Assembly (NCBI RefSeq): GCF_037975245.1
Contig: NC_092565.1
Coordinates: forward strand, 8,342,999 to 8,406,998
Source of the DNA: Apostichopus japonicus
Lineage: Eukaryota; Echinodermata; Holothuroidea; Aspidochirotida; Stichopodidae
Direction of reading: 5' to 3'
Length of the DNA stretch: 64,000 nt
The notes below the pieces were generated by a model. That model saw only the letters and a program-made list of their open reading frames with translations, had not been told where the DNA came from and did no database searches. Positions 37,400 to 58,015 of this stretch are shown here, piece by piece (within the stretch, counting starts at the first letter, position 1; the number at the start of each line of letters is the position of its first letter). The position numbers and the translations under genes were made by a program.

Positions 37400-39250
37400 A
37401 CAATGTACCTGTAGTATCGGTAGCACACAGAACACCAGTGTCAGTACTCTCCAAGTAAACTAGTTCCGTGTGACAGATTACCCAGTTACTCTTGAAAAGC
37501 TAGTTCCGTGTGACAGTCTACCACAGTTACTCTTGAAATGCTAGTTAAGTGTGACAGACTACTCCAGTTACTCTTGAAATGCTAGTTTTGTGTATAAGAC
37601 TATCACAGTTACTCTTAAAATGCTAGTTCTGTGTAACAGACTATCACAGTTACTCTTGAAATGCTAGTTCTGTGTGACAGACTACTCAAGTTACTCTTGA
37701 AATGCTAGTTCTGTGTGACAGACTACTCAAGTTACTCTTGAAATGCTAGTTCTGTGTGACAGACTACCACAGTTACTCTTGAAATGCTAGTTCTGCCATA
37801 GTGTGACAGACAATGTACCTGTGGTATCGGTAGCACACAGAACACCAGTGTCAGTACTCTCCAAGTAAACTAGTTCCGTGTGACAGTAATTACCCAGTTA
37901 CTCTTGAAAAGCTAGTTCCGTGTGACAGTTTACCACAGTTACTCTTCAAATGCTAGTTAAGTGTGACAGACTACCAGTTACTCTTAAAATGCTAGTTCTG
38001 TGTGACAGACTACTCAAGTTACTCTTGAAATGCTAGTTCTGTGTGACAGACTACCACAGTTACTCTTGAAATGCTAGTTCTGCCATAGTGTGACAGACAA
38101 TGTACCTGTGGTATCGGTAGCACACAGAACACCAGTGTCAGTACTCTCCAAGTAAACTAGTTCCGTGTGACAGTAATTACCCAGTTACTCTTGAAAAGCT
38201 AGTTCCGTGTGACAGTCTACCACAGTTACTCTTCAAATGCTAGTTAAGTGTGACAGACTACCAGTTACTCTTAAAATGCTAGGTCTGTGTGACAGACTAC
38301 CAGTTACCCTTGAAATGTTAGTTCTGTGTACCAGACTACCACAGTTACTCTTGAAATGCTAGTTCTGCCATAGTGTGACAGACTAGCCCAGTTACTCTTG
38401 AAAAACTAGTTCCATGTGACATAGAACCCCAGTTACTCTTGAAAAACTAGTTCAGTTACTCTTGAAATGCTAGTTAAGTGTGACAGACTATGACTTTTTT
38501 CACGAAATGCTAGTTCTGTGTGACAGACTAGCCCCGTTACTCTTTACATGCTTGTTCTATGTGACAGACTAGCCCAGTTACTCTTGAAATGCTTGTTCCG
38601 TGTGACATACTACCCCTGTTACTCTTGAAATGCTTGTTAAGTGTGGCAGACTACCACAGTTACTCTTGAAATACTAGTTCTGTGCGACAGACTACTCCAG
38701 TTACTCTTGAAATGCTATAGTTCTGTGCGACAGACTAACACAGTTACTCTTAAAATGCTAGTTAACTAGCCCAGTTATTCCTGAAGTGTGACAGACGACC
38801 CCAGTTACTCTTCAAGTGCAAGTTCTATGTGACAGACTTCACTGGGCACCCTTGAAATGCCAGTTCTGTGTGAGACTTGCCCAGTGACACTCCGCGTACT
38901 AATTCTGTGTGACAGACTTCACAAGGAACTCTTGAAATAATAGTTCTGTGTGACAGACTACCCAAGTTACTCTCCAAGCAAAAGTTTTGCATGGCAGACT
39001 GCCACAGTTCTCTAAGTAAAAGTTCTTTGTGACAGAAGTACCCAGTTACTCCCCAAGCACTAGTTCTGTGTGACCGACTACCCAAGTACTCTCCGAGTAG
39101 TAGTCCTTGTGTGACAGACGACTCCAGTTACTCTCCAAGTATAAGCGTTCTGTGAGACAGACTACATCGGTTTACTCTTGAAATGATATTTCTGTGTGAC
39201 CGACTACCCAAGTACTATATAGTTCTGTGTGACAGACTACTCCTATATCA
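37400..39250. repeat. Satellite of about 41-bp units with higher-order repeats
   Basis: The basic unit reads 'gttactcttgaaatgctagt' then 'tctgtgtgacagactaccaca' and recurs about every 41 bp, some 40 times, becoming more diverged toward 39250. A longer segment beginning CAATGTACCTGT(A/G)GTATCGG recurs at 37401, 37811 and 38098, marking a higher-order unit that was duplicated with different internal copy numbers. The array ends about 20 bp from the stop codon of the homeobox gene, so it would form most of that gene's 3' untranslated region unless the transcript ends very early. Short frames through it are artefacts. Confidence 0.93.
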
Positions 39251-39269
39251 GTACTAAAAATTATAGAGA

Positions 39270-48213
<8,944 letters not shown>

Positions 48214-48325
48214 TGTCAAATATTAAAAGTGTCCATGCAACCAACTCCAGTGATATTCTTACAGACACAAAACGGCTATGTCAGGCTACGGTAACTACTG
48301 TAGCACGGTATCCCGTCCAGAATGA

Positions 48326-48333
48326 TTTATATA
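48326..48333 (-). promoter_or_regulatory. TATA-like box upstream of the Nk7-type gene
   Basis: TATATAAA on the minus strand, about 113 bp upstream of the ATG. A transcription start about 30 bp further on would give a short 5' leader of about 85-90 bases ending in the in-frame TAA just before the ATG. The motif is close to consensus, but AT-rich DNA makes chance matches common. Confidence 0.35.
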
Positions 48334-48839
48334 AGAATAAAACAAACTTTAATCGCTTGATTTAGAAACAGAATGTTGAATAGCCCTAAAATTAGATTTT
48401 CTTTGAAAACGTGGTATTGCTGTGGTTTCGGAATAGCATATAGTCTTATAGCTTTCTGTAGAGAGATGCCAACAAATCTGGCATGGACCAATTAACCACT
48501 CCAACTTGTAAGACAGAATCTGTTATAATCGGTTAAGTTATCTACAACAGTTTCTTAATAAGCTCTAGCCAAATTATAGCCCAACATATCGCTAAAATTT
48601 GCTTCCAGTTTTTAACAGCACTGAGTGGATTAAACCAACAAGATGATTCACGTTAATAGATGCATAAATATTAACTGTAAGAACAATTAGCTCGCTAAGC
48701 ACTACACCGCGTGCTCACTCTCTGATATGATAGCGCCCTGTAAATTCTATTAATGACTTCCAAACCAACCACTATTTAACACTGCGCCCACAAATTATCT
48801 TCTCAACGACGTATAGCTTCTTCGATCAGTGCGCAGTGA

Positions 48840-49490
48840 CTTTTGTCAAATCCCGACTGAAAGTTGGAATCGACCAATTGCAAGGCTCAATTGGCGATGC
48901 AAGCCGCTGTCTGTTTTAAAGGGTTAGTATGGTGACCAGATAACGGGCTTTGTTACAAAAGAACCAAATGGGCATTCTTCGTGTCAGTGTGACGTGCTAG
49001 TTTTAAGAGGATTTGCGCGGCTTTTAATACAATAAATCAAACTACGGTATCAATGAGATGCAAATTTCTAATTGTTGTTTACGTTTAAGTTCGGAAGTAA
49101 TACGGATATGAAAGTCAAAAGCGAAGATGCGAGCAGCCTCAGTTTGGAGTGTTTAAGTCATACGTCGTTATTAATCGAGCTGGTTAATTTTTACATTCCG
49201 TTCAAGGCCGCGCGGAGTGGGAGTTGATGATTTAATTTGAACACATGGTACAGGTGCTGTAACTCCCCGCTGGTTCCCCTTGCGATAAGCTCTTCGAAGT
49301 CAACAAAGCGGAGAACAACTGTATCCCCCAAAAAGATGCCCGCCAAATCAGAAAATCGGAAACGGTAGCAAAGAGATCTCTTTTTGCTTGATAGCGCGGT
49401 CTTAGCAGGAAAATCAGAGCTTGCCGTTTTCTTTACAGCGGTTGCAGTGTCGGACGCAAATTATTGCTCTCTCACTTAGCAACTTCTAGA
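48840..49490. promoter_or_regulatory. Candidate upstream regulatory DNA of the Nk7-type gene
   Basis: This non-repetitive, less AT-rich stretch lies 0.6-1.3 kb upstream of the start codon. It contains a perfect octamer ATGCAAAT (49058-49065), several TAAT/ATTA cores and E-box-like CAGGTG/CACATG (about 49245-49258). Such motifs are expected in developmental enhancers but also occur by chance; conservation is untested. Confidence 0.2.
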
Positions 49491-49499
49491 TAGCACCTT

Positions 49500-52045
49500 C
49501 TCCGGAAGTGAAAGCTCTTGAGATGAAATGTTTGACACGAGGGGAAGCAAACGTCAAGTTTTTTTTATGGAATGGTTTTTACTGATGATATATACAAACG
49601 GATCTAATATAAATGATACCGTTAATAATCTCTTTAATACATGGGGGTGCTTTAATGGCATATATAGGTTGAAGCCATTGAAACGCCGTTCACGAAAAAA
49701 AGATATAGCTAATTGTACTATCAAATCAATGAACCTTTCAGACAACCAGTTGACTGCAGAAAAATAAACTGTTAGTCGAACTATAGCAATTAACTCAGTC
49801 AAAATCGATATAGGCTTACCATCAACTACTGGCATATAATTCAATAACTTCAACAGGTAACAATTAGTTACGTCAACTTAGTTTAGTCGATTGTAGGAAG
49901 AATAAACAATAACACTAAATATCCATTGACTTGTAACTATTACGACATACAATGTATCCCATTCTAGTATACGCACTCAATTACAGCACTATTCTACTTT
50001 CAAGGATGAAGAAGAAAAATTAGTTTCATAAACTTGAAAAAGGTTGTAAATGGAGAATTTAAACCGTTTCATCAAATCCGAATTCAAGGTGCCATGATTT
50101 CATCATAATGCAAATGCTCTTGAACCAAAACTATTTTCTTCTTCTGTGGACAGATATTCGTACATGCACTACAGCACGGCTATGGTCAAGAAAATGTGAC
50201 GAACTCCCATATTTTCAGACAAGTATCTACAAAGTTGCAATCAGAACTTTATGAAGATTTGTTTTCTGTCAATAGCAACTATAGCCTTTTGATACCATCG
50301 GACCGGTTTGACCCGGTTCCAATAAGTGACAAGCTCATTAGTTTGATTCGATCCACTTTAATCTTCAAAACTTACTATAGGCTTTAGTGAAATAAAAGTA
50401 TTTCTAATATGGTTATAATTTAAAACTCTTAAGCATAGTTTGACAGTCTTTTTATCTTAAATAGGCATATCTACATGCATAATTATACTATATTAATTTT
50501 TTTTATGGTGACATAAACTGAGGAAGGGTATGTACCCGATGAGGTTTGACTTCACCTTACGTCCATTGAGAGCCACTTTTAAGAAATGGCTGATGAAGTG
50601 TGGGATAATGACAAGAGGTATGCGTCATGGAAGAACCAGAAAACAGTCGAAGAAGACTTATAAACAGTTTTGTCAAATATCCCTATAGCTTCACAAGATT
50701 TGTTTGTTCGACTGGCCTCCCATGCACCTCCTTCTCCCTTTGAAACTGGAATTGGCCCTGATCTCTATCTTATTAACAGACACACAGTTTAACTTAGGAG
50801 TCCTAGAAGTTCCTTAAACACAATAATATTTCAATGAAATTTCGCTTCTACATGACAATATATCATAACAAAATATGTAAGTTTTCATATACCTTGTCAA
50901 TGAGATCTTTTTTCCCCCTTTTCCGTGGCAAGCTTTACGGCTATCAATCAACGAGCAACGGACGGGGATAACCCTTGTTAATTGTCAGAAGTCCCACCCA
51001 TGTAATCGATTACACACGCCTTGTCGAGGCACTATGTGGTAGGCTAATTTGTCTATTATACCAGGGAAGTATTTCATGCTTATACATTGTCAATCAAAAC
51101 CGAGGATTCGTTCAATAACTTAACACCACTGCCTTGCTCTGCTCGGTCATAGATCGGGCGAGCAAGAATCTATAGGAGGTATTTTACAACGCGCGGCGTG
51201 CCGTGGATTCTTTAGGCCGAGAGAAACGGTTGCCAGAGCCTGCGTCAGTAGCCTATGGAATCTTTAAGGTTCAGTCTCCCCCCTAAATGTAAGTTTTTAG
51301 CTTGTCTTCTGAAAGGAGAACGTCCAGGTTACCCAAGCATGAGCTCAATAAGTGAGACTAAAGTCATCATTGGAAGTCTCACTTGAAGAAGATAAGGAGA
51401 GCGTTTAAGAAGCATGGATGAAAACGTTTTAGCGATCATTTATGGCTGAAGTATTCACAAGTTATCGAGCACTAAATAAAAGGACTGCAAATTTCTCACG
51501 AGTCAGTCGAGAAGAGAGGGATGATGTACGGTAATGAACGGTGTCACCCTAACCAGAGATGATAAAATTATGAGATGCGGTCATGGCGTTAATGGTCAAC
51601 CATCTGACAAAATGCGTTTATTAAATGAGGTGGGGGGGGGGGTGGGGAGATTTGCAGAACTGCTGTTAACCCAAGCATCACATAACTGTTAACCGTACGT
51701 TGAGGTCAAAATTCACAAACTTAAGCGAACTACCAGTTTTACCATACCATACCATACCACCCCACCCCCCCCCCTTCCGATCCCTCTGACTGCACTGTTG
51801 GTACTGACAGAACGAAGTGCTGCAACAATAAACGATTCTAGTAGGGGGACTAGTTAGCTAACCGGGACCATGTGCAGCCTTTTTATTACGACACTGCTGT
51901 ACTATAAGGTTGATCAAGGAAGTGGATTTGGCCTAACTCATCTTAATGACTTATTTCTCGTGAAACTAATGTAAACCAATGTTCTATATTCCATACCCAA
52001 AACCGACAAACATGATTGACGCCTGAGTTTCAATATCGTTTTTCA
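49500..52045. other. No supported gene
   Basis: Unique AT-rich DNA upstream of the homeobox gene. A broken plus-strand frame is listed separately at 50586. G and C tracts occur at about 51631-51645 and 51763-51775. Confidence 0.4.
50586..50792 (+). pseudogene. Possible coding relic with one internal stop
   Basis: An ATG-led frame reads 25 codons (from MADEVWDNDKRYASW), meets TAA at 50661-50663, then stays open in the same frame for 42 more codons (including LFVRLASHAPPSPFETG) to a TAA at 50790-50792. Codon content looks more protein-like than the neighbourhood. I recognise no family. A mutated fragment of a transposon or gene is possible, and so is chance. Confidence 0.2.
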
Positions 52046-52377
52046 CAGTGGCGTAGGAAGGTACTTTTGAGTGGGGGGGGGGGCTGAAGACTGAAGGCCG
52101 GCCTGGGGGAGGGGTCTAAGGGGAGGGGGTCCCCTCCCCTTTGGAATTTTTTTGCATTTCCAGGTGGCCAGGCTCAGATGCAATTTGGTGCAATATAGCA
52201 CACTTCAACACCCACTCCATTTTGTAAATAATTTTGCATTTTCACCTGGCCTTAGATGCAATTTGGTGCTCCAAATGAGATTTTTTTTCTCATTTGGAAA
52301 TGAAAAAGGGGTTTTCTGACTTGCGAAGCGGGGGGGGGGGGGCTGGCGCCCCCAGCCCCCCGGTTCCTACGCCCTTG
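52046..52377. mobile_element. Decayed hAT-type MITE
   Basis: Ends CAGTGGCGTAGGAA (52046-52059) and TTCCTACGCCCTTG (52364-52377) are inverted with two mismatches. The flanks GTTTTTCA and CTTATTCA agree at six of eight positions, as an old 8-bp target duplication would. The interior is G-rich at the left, repeats a 'gatgcaatttggtgc' segment twice and has no coding capacity. It shares the end type with the elements at 12520 and 18964. Confidence 0.75.
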
Positions 52378-52379
52378 CT

Positions 52380-55300
52380 TATTCAATCTGAGATGCTTTA
52401 TATCGCCTTCTTTTCAAACATAGGTAGGCCTACTGGGTCTTTATTTTGTCAGTCTTAGGTCATCGACTCCGTTGGCAGCATTGGCAACCAAAACTTATTC
52501 TTAGTGGGATGACGTCACTGTTGTAAGGGTGAGATATCAATTCATTAATCGACTCACGTTTAGTGAATTCACCGTGGCACCCACCCATCTTGCTTACTGT
52601 TCGTGTGAAAACCACTTTTTTACGACATGGACATACATAGAGTGACCATGTCATGAACTCGTGAACAGTTTAGCTTTAATGTTTGCGATGAATCTCTCAG
52701 AAACAAATGGACGCTCTCATCTGTTGCGGAGATGGTTTCGTTCTACTTTTCAATGATTTGAATCAACGAACTCCCTGAGCTACCTATCTATCCGTTCTTG
52801 TTTCTTTTTCTTTATCATAAATTGTATTTTTTCAGGAATATAGTTCATTACATTATACTCCATGATTATGCCACATGACGACTGTCGGCAGTAATAGCGC
52901 AGGACTCAATCAGCATAGGCGGTATTAGGATTTGTCTGTTTCCAAGCAACCGAGCAGAGACCGACTTACTGTTTCAAATAAACAATAACGTTGATAACCA
53001 GAGTTTGATGGTTATACTCATCGGCTAAATATGGCGCGTGTCTCTTCGTAAAACAAATGATTTGACCTACCAGTTCAAGCCTTGGTAACCGCGACGCTTA
53101 GTATTTATTTACTTGGTAACAGGCAGGCACTTAACACCCACCCTCCCCGATGTATATATCTATGGAAAGAAACACTTTCTATTGGCTGCTAGTTAAAGTG
53201 GTATGAATAATACTCTGTGAAACAACCAAACTAGAACTCCTCCAGGAAGTTTTGCTCTCCAAACTTGTCTTTAAGTTTGGAAGCAAGTCAGGCAGTGTTC
53301 TACTATACATCGTATAATCGACCATCCAGTTTAAAGGTCCCCTATGGGATCTGATGCATGGTGAATGTCAAATCAAGTATAGCCACATCCCACCTCGGTA
53401 AAGCACTCCTGTTGTCTTTTTTTTCTGTATTAATCTTTAACTGGACGGAATGTCTCAGTTCTAATTCGGTTTAAATTACCAAGTATTAGAAACTTAAGAG
53501 ATATCCCAGACATGGTAGATTATTAGGTTTAAGTGTATATGAGCTGTCGAGAAAGTAATCGACTCACCGATATGATAACCATCAAACTCGAGGCCGTCTT
53601 ATGAAATTCTACCACCATGCACACCAATTTTTAAAATCCTTTGCCTTTAAAACTTAAGTATCGAACAGCCCTGTCTCATATTCATTTGATATTTCCTTGA
53701 AATGCAGTATGTCTATATTCTTCATCCTTTTCTTGTACCTTCCTTTTCGATTTCCAAAATTTTTTAATATTTTTTTTTATGAGTGAATATGCAAAACCAT
53801 CAACAACAACAAATGTGACCTCAGCAACAACAACAACATAATGGTCTACTGAGAGTCTTATTAATAAAATTTACAATACGTTTTGCCCTGTATGATGAGG
53901 GGATTGAGATGCAATCATGGCGCCATCTGAAGTGATTTAATTGCATTAATCTTACCTCTGCAACTGTTCCGACAATGACAGTAAAACATACCATTAGGTA
54001 CGAGACACCTCCTCCTCCTCCACACGCCTCGTGGTTGTTACGTCACTCGTTCGTTTCACTTATCAACGGAGATGAGAGGAGTCTAACAACAACAAAAAAG
54101 TGAAAACAGAGAAGTTAAGCGTAATTACAGTAATTAGCAGAATCGGTATTCATAACCTGCGGCAAAAGGTTGAAATAATTAGACGTCTCTTAGTTTCTGC
54201 ATCGATAGAAATTAACCGGAATATGTGCTGTCGTTAGTCATAATGTCGAAGGATCCACATTATTTTCTTAGAGAAAAGACAATTATATTTGCTATAACAG
54301 GATATTTTATGCCCTTATTGTCCTTGATTGCCTCTTTATACTCAGCAGTTAAACTATTCGGAGGGGTGGGGGGGCTGCTATGATTTTCGCTCTGCTGGGG
54401 GAGGGGGGGGGATGTTCACAAGTGTTGTACAGCACACCGTTGACCGGTACTCACCAACGTGCCCACGCCCTGCCGTGGTTAATTTTCTTAAAAATATTTG
54501 TATAGTCTTCAGTTGTTCAATACACCCGGCAAGGGTGTGATACACGGAGTGTATGGTGCTCGTATGCGACGTCTTCAATGCAAGAAAGGAGATACAGTTG
54601 CTTTAAATCTATTTACAGCTCAACCCCCCCCCCCCCCCCCCATCACACGATTTATCCTTAGTTTGTTCTTTGTTCACAACCCAATATCACTGATATTCAT
54701 AAGAGAACCAAATAGCATTTTAATTAAATTTACAATACGATGCACACTTAATTGCTTTATGTTGTAAATGTCATATTTTGTTTAGGAATGGCATTGACCA
54801 GTAGTGTGGTCTGAATATTTCAATTACAAGAACTTTCAACGGGCAAAATCAAACAGTTTTAATAGAAACACGGTGTACCCTATAAAAGCCGGAGCGTGTA
54901 CATTACACGATGCATAAACCGCTTTAAGATCAGCGAGAACAACTCCCTGTACCGTCACTCTTCGATCACAAACTAGCCCCTAGGGTATGTTTAAAAAGGT
55001 GAACTGCGGTTTACTGTAAGAGCTGCCTTCTGTCAACCCATCGTTTCAAAATTTGACGAACAAGACTTAATTGCTGCCTAGGAGACCTTTCCGAAAAGCC
55101 TAACAAGCAATTGGTATGCCAAAATTTTAAGCCTAATCACTCCCATGTGAACAAGGTTCTGACCGCGATCAAAAGATTACATGATAACGATCTGGGTCAG
55201 GTATGAATAGCAAAAGTTCAGAGACGATATGATCATTATTGGCAAAGTTCTCAAAACGAGACATTGGATTATTGACAGTAACGGTGGTTTTTGTTCCCGT

Positions 55301-55700
55301 TTGGGGGGAAAAGAAGTTCTTATCACATTATTAACAACGATGGGCGCACCAAGGATTCTCAAATTCACATAGCAAACCACACCGTAATACTTTTTAATGA
55401 GGCCCCTTTGCAAAATTGTCATTGTAAAGCCAAATTCGTATGGCATACGAGAGGGGTCGGGTGGGCTAACGTTGTAGACTTCGTTCACGTTGTGAGGAAG
55501 CAGAACCAACTTTTGTTCCCATTTTAAGAGTCATAAAACGATGCCAAGTCGGTCCCAAAATTGGAAGAGATTTAGGCGATGTATCACACACATGAACGTG
55601 AGAGTAATAGAAGCAAAATGAAGCGAACGGGAGAGAGAAAAAACATTCACTATGATTCTCCCTTACGCTCACATTTTCAACATTAAGCGGGTAAAATTAG
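52380..55700. other. No supported gene
   Basis: Long G and C tracts occur at about 54365-54412 and 54625-54641. Overlapping open frames on both strands at 55177-55527 are not backed by splice signals or a domain. Confidence 0.4.
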
Positions 55701-55714
55701 AATAAAAAGACGCT

Positions 55715-56140
55715 AGACATTTCGGGGTCTTTGCTTCTGGACCCCAACGGGGCTTTGAAATAAAATCCACTGAAATTAAAAATCCTCTCTAAAATGTATT
55801 TATGTGCTCTAAATTCTCTCTAAATAGAAATGAAATACCTTTAAACGCTGCAGCTTAAGTCACCAAACACCCACCAGAATCCAGAGAACTGTAACTCTTC
55901 TTTCTGAGATGTGTTTTTGTCGTTTAAAGTCGCTACGAGAGAACATGATGTAAGTTCGCAAATGCTAAAACTCCCGGGGCTTAGTTGCCCCCTGGACTCC
56001 CACCAGGCAGTTGAAATACATTCCACAGAAATTAATTTCTCTCTCTATCACATGTATTTCTGTGATTTAGACGTGCTATGAATAAACAATAAATATCTAA
56101 AACGCTGCAGCTTTCGGGGATTTCGCCCTGTACCCCCCTC
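55715..56140. repeat. Dispersed repeat, two diverged copies
   Basis: Two segments (about 55715-55860 and 55970-56130) share the order 'ggccccctggactccca/ggaccccaacggggc', 'ttgaaataca.tccac.gaaatta', 'ctctctaaaatgtattt.tgtg' and 'aaacgctgcagctt'. The same sequence style is common as an interspersed repeat in marine invertebrates by my recollection. No ends were identified. Confidence 0.55.
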
Positions 56141-56354
56141 TACAGCATGAGCCTGTTTCTTTATGATATTTGTATACTCCAGCCCCCCCCCCCCACCCGG
56201 CCCCCTCCCTAGCTACTCTTAGCCAATAAAACAATAATAGTGTGCAGTTGTAATTATAAAACAGTTGCTTGGCCAGTCACTGGAGTCGATCCCGATAAAG
56301 CTTGTCGGTCTCGAAATTAATCTACACCCTCTTGACGATGTTGCATAAACGTAC

Positions 56355-57022
56355 TAGGGTATATGGCGATGGTAAATGTACGCCTTTGGGTATAGGGCGA
56401 TGGTGAATGTACGCCCTTGGGTATAAGGCGATGGTGAATGTACGCCCTTGGGTATAGGGCGATGGTGAATTTACGCCCTTGGGTATAGGGCGATGGTGAA
56501 TTTACGCCCTTGGGTATAGGGCGATGGTGAATTTACGCCCTTGGGTATATGGCGATGGTGAATGAACGCCCTTGGGTATATGGCGATGGTGAATGTACGC
56601 CCTTGGGTATAGGGCGATGGTGAATGTACGCCCTTGGGTATAGGGCGATGGTGAATATACGCCCTTGGGTATAGGGCGATGGTGAATGTACGCCCTTGGG
56701 TATAGGGCGATGGTGAATGTACGCCCTTGGGTATATGGCGATGGTGAATGTACGCCCTTGGGTATAGGGCGATGGTGAATGTACGCCCTTGGGTATAAGG
56801 CGATGGTGAATTTACGCCCTTGGGTATAGGGCGATGGCGAATGAACGCCCTTGGGTATATGGCGATGGTGAATGTACTCCCTTGGGTATAGGGCGATGGC
56901 GAATGTACGCCCTTGGGTATAGGGCGATGGTGAATGTACGCCCTTGGGTATAGGGCGATGGTGAATGTACGCCCTTGGCTATAGGGCGATAGTGAATGTA
57001 CGCCCTTAGGTATAGGGCGATT
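56355..57022. repeat. Minisatellite, 31-bp unit, about 21 copies
   Basis: A 31-bp unit (gggtatagggcgatggtgaa followed by tgtacgccctt) repeats with only occasional single-base changes (a/t/g at the position after 'tata', t/a after 'gaat'). Since 31 is not a multiple of three, the array is not coding. Each unit is partly self-complementary (gggcg...cgccc), so single strands could fold. Confidence 0.95.
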
Positions 57023-57944
57023 TTAGCAAATTAATAACCCTCTCGCTAATTCCCATACTACTCATGAAGAAATGTGCGACATTATATATGATAACGCACA
57101 TCCTTTGTGCAAGACGTCTGGACTTGGCCACGCTCACCCAAATGATGAAGAATCGAGCATACACAACGTATCCTAATAATACGATAAATACAATGAAAAT
57201 TGCATTCACAATATGAGAGACGGTTGTACCAGGGAGTTGTTATGGAACTCCTTGGTTGTACCAATGTCTCTAAGGAAGAAGTTTGATTCACCCGACAAAC
57301 AGTTTCACGAAGGTGAGAAGGTGCAGTTGACTGAGAGTTCACTCAGGGAACTTTTAAAACAGAATATTGTCTATGTTTGGCCTAAAATATGTGGCAACAT
57401 TACACCCCTCGCCAAAAGTTATAAGCTAACGTCACCAACACGATGAGCTTATTTTAATATTAGCTATTAATTAATCAAAAACAATCTCTAACAGATTGAA
57501 AAAAAGAAATGATATTTGATATGATTTGTGGTCTATAGACGTAAATTCAGACACACACACGTTAACATGATTAAACATTCCAACCTAATGAGAAGTTTCT
57601 AGGCATTTGTGAGAACTGACATCTTAAAGTAATACCATGCAATTCTTTAACTTTCTGAGGACAAAAGAAGGACTTTTAGTGAGTTATGCGTGTTACCAAT
57701 GCTTCCTGCCGACAGCAAAGGTAAAATTCACATCGTTAAATCGAAGCATACTTCTAGCCCCCCCCCCCTTCTTTCCTCCCACACACACACACATACATGA
57801 TATGTATGAAGGGCTCCCTGTCCACAACTATTATTGATAACAAAGAACGAATGCTTCCTTATATAGGGTACATTGCTTGATGAAAAAGTGAAGCCGCAAA
57901 TTATTACAAAAAATGCCAAAGTCAACAGTGTTTTTTAAATGAAC

Positions 57945-57954
57945 AATATATATA

Positions 57955-58013
<59 letters not shown>
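57945..58013. repeat. (TA)n microsatellite
   Basis: TA dinucleotide run with a few TTTA interruptions. Confidence 0.95.

Positions 58014-58014
<1 letters not shown>

Positions 58015-58015
<1 letters not shown>

Noticed and set aside
38825..39085. 86-codon minus-strand frame near the homeobox 3' end
   Set aside because: It lies wholly within the 41-bp satellite and follows its periodicity.
55177..55527. Overlapping open frames on both strands (78 and 110 codons)
   Set aside because: Both cannot be coding, and neither shows splice sites or a domain.
57006..57230. Minus-strand hydrophobic frame resembling a membrane segment
   Set aside because: It is short, runs into the 31-bp minisatellite, and has no receptor signature beyond hydrophobicity. 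It could be a fragment of a membrane protein, but this cannot be supported.
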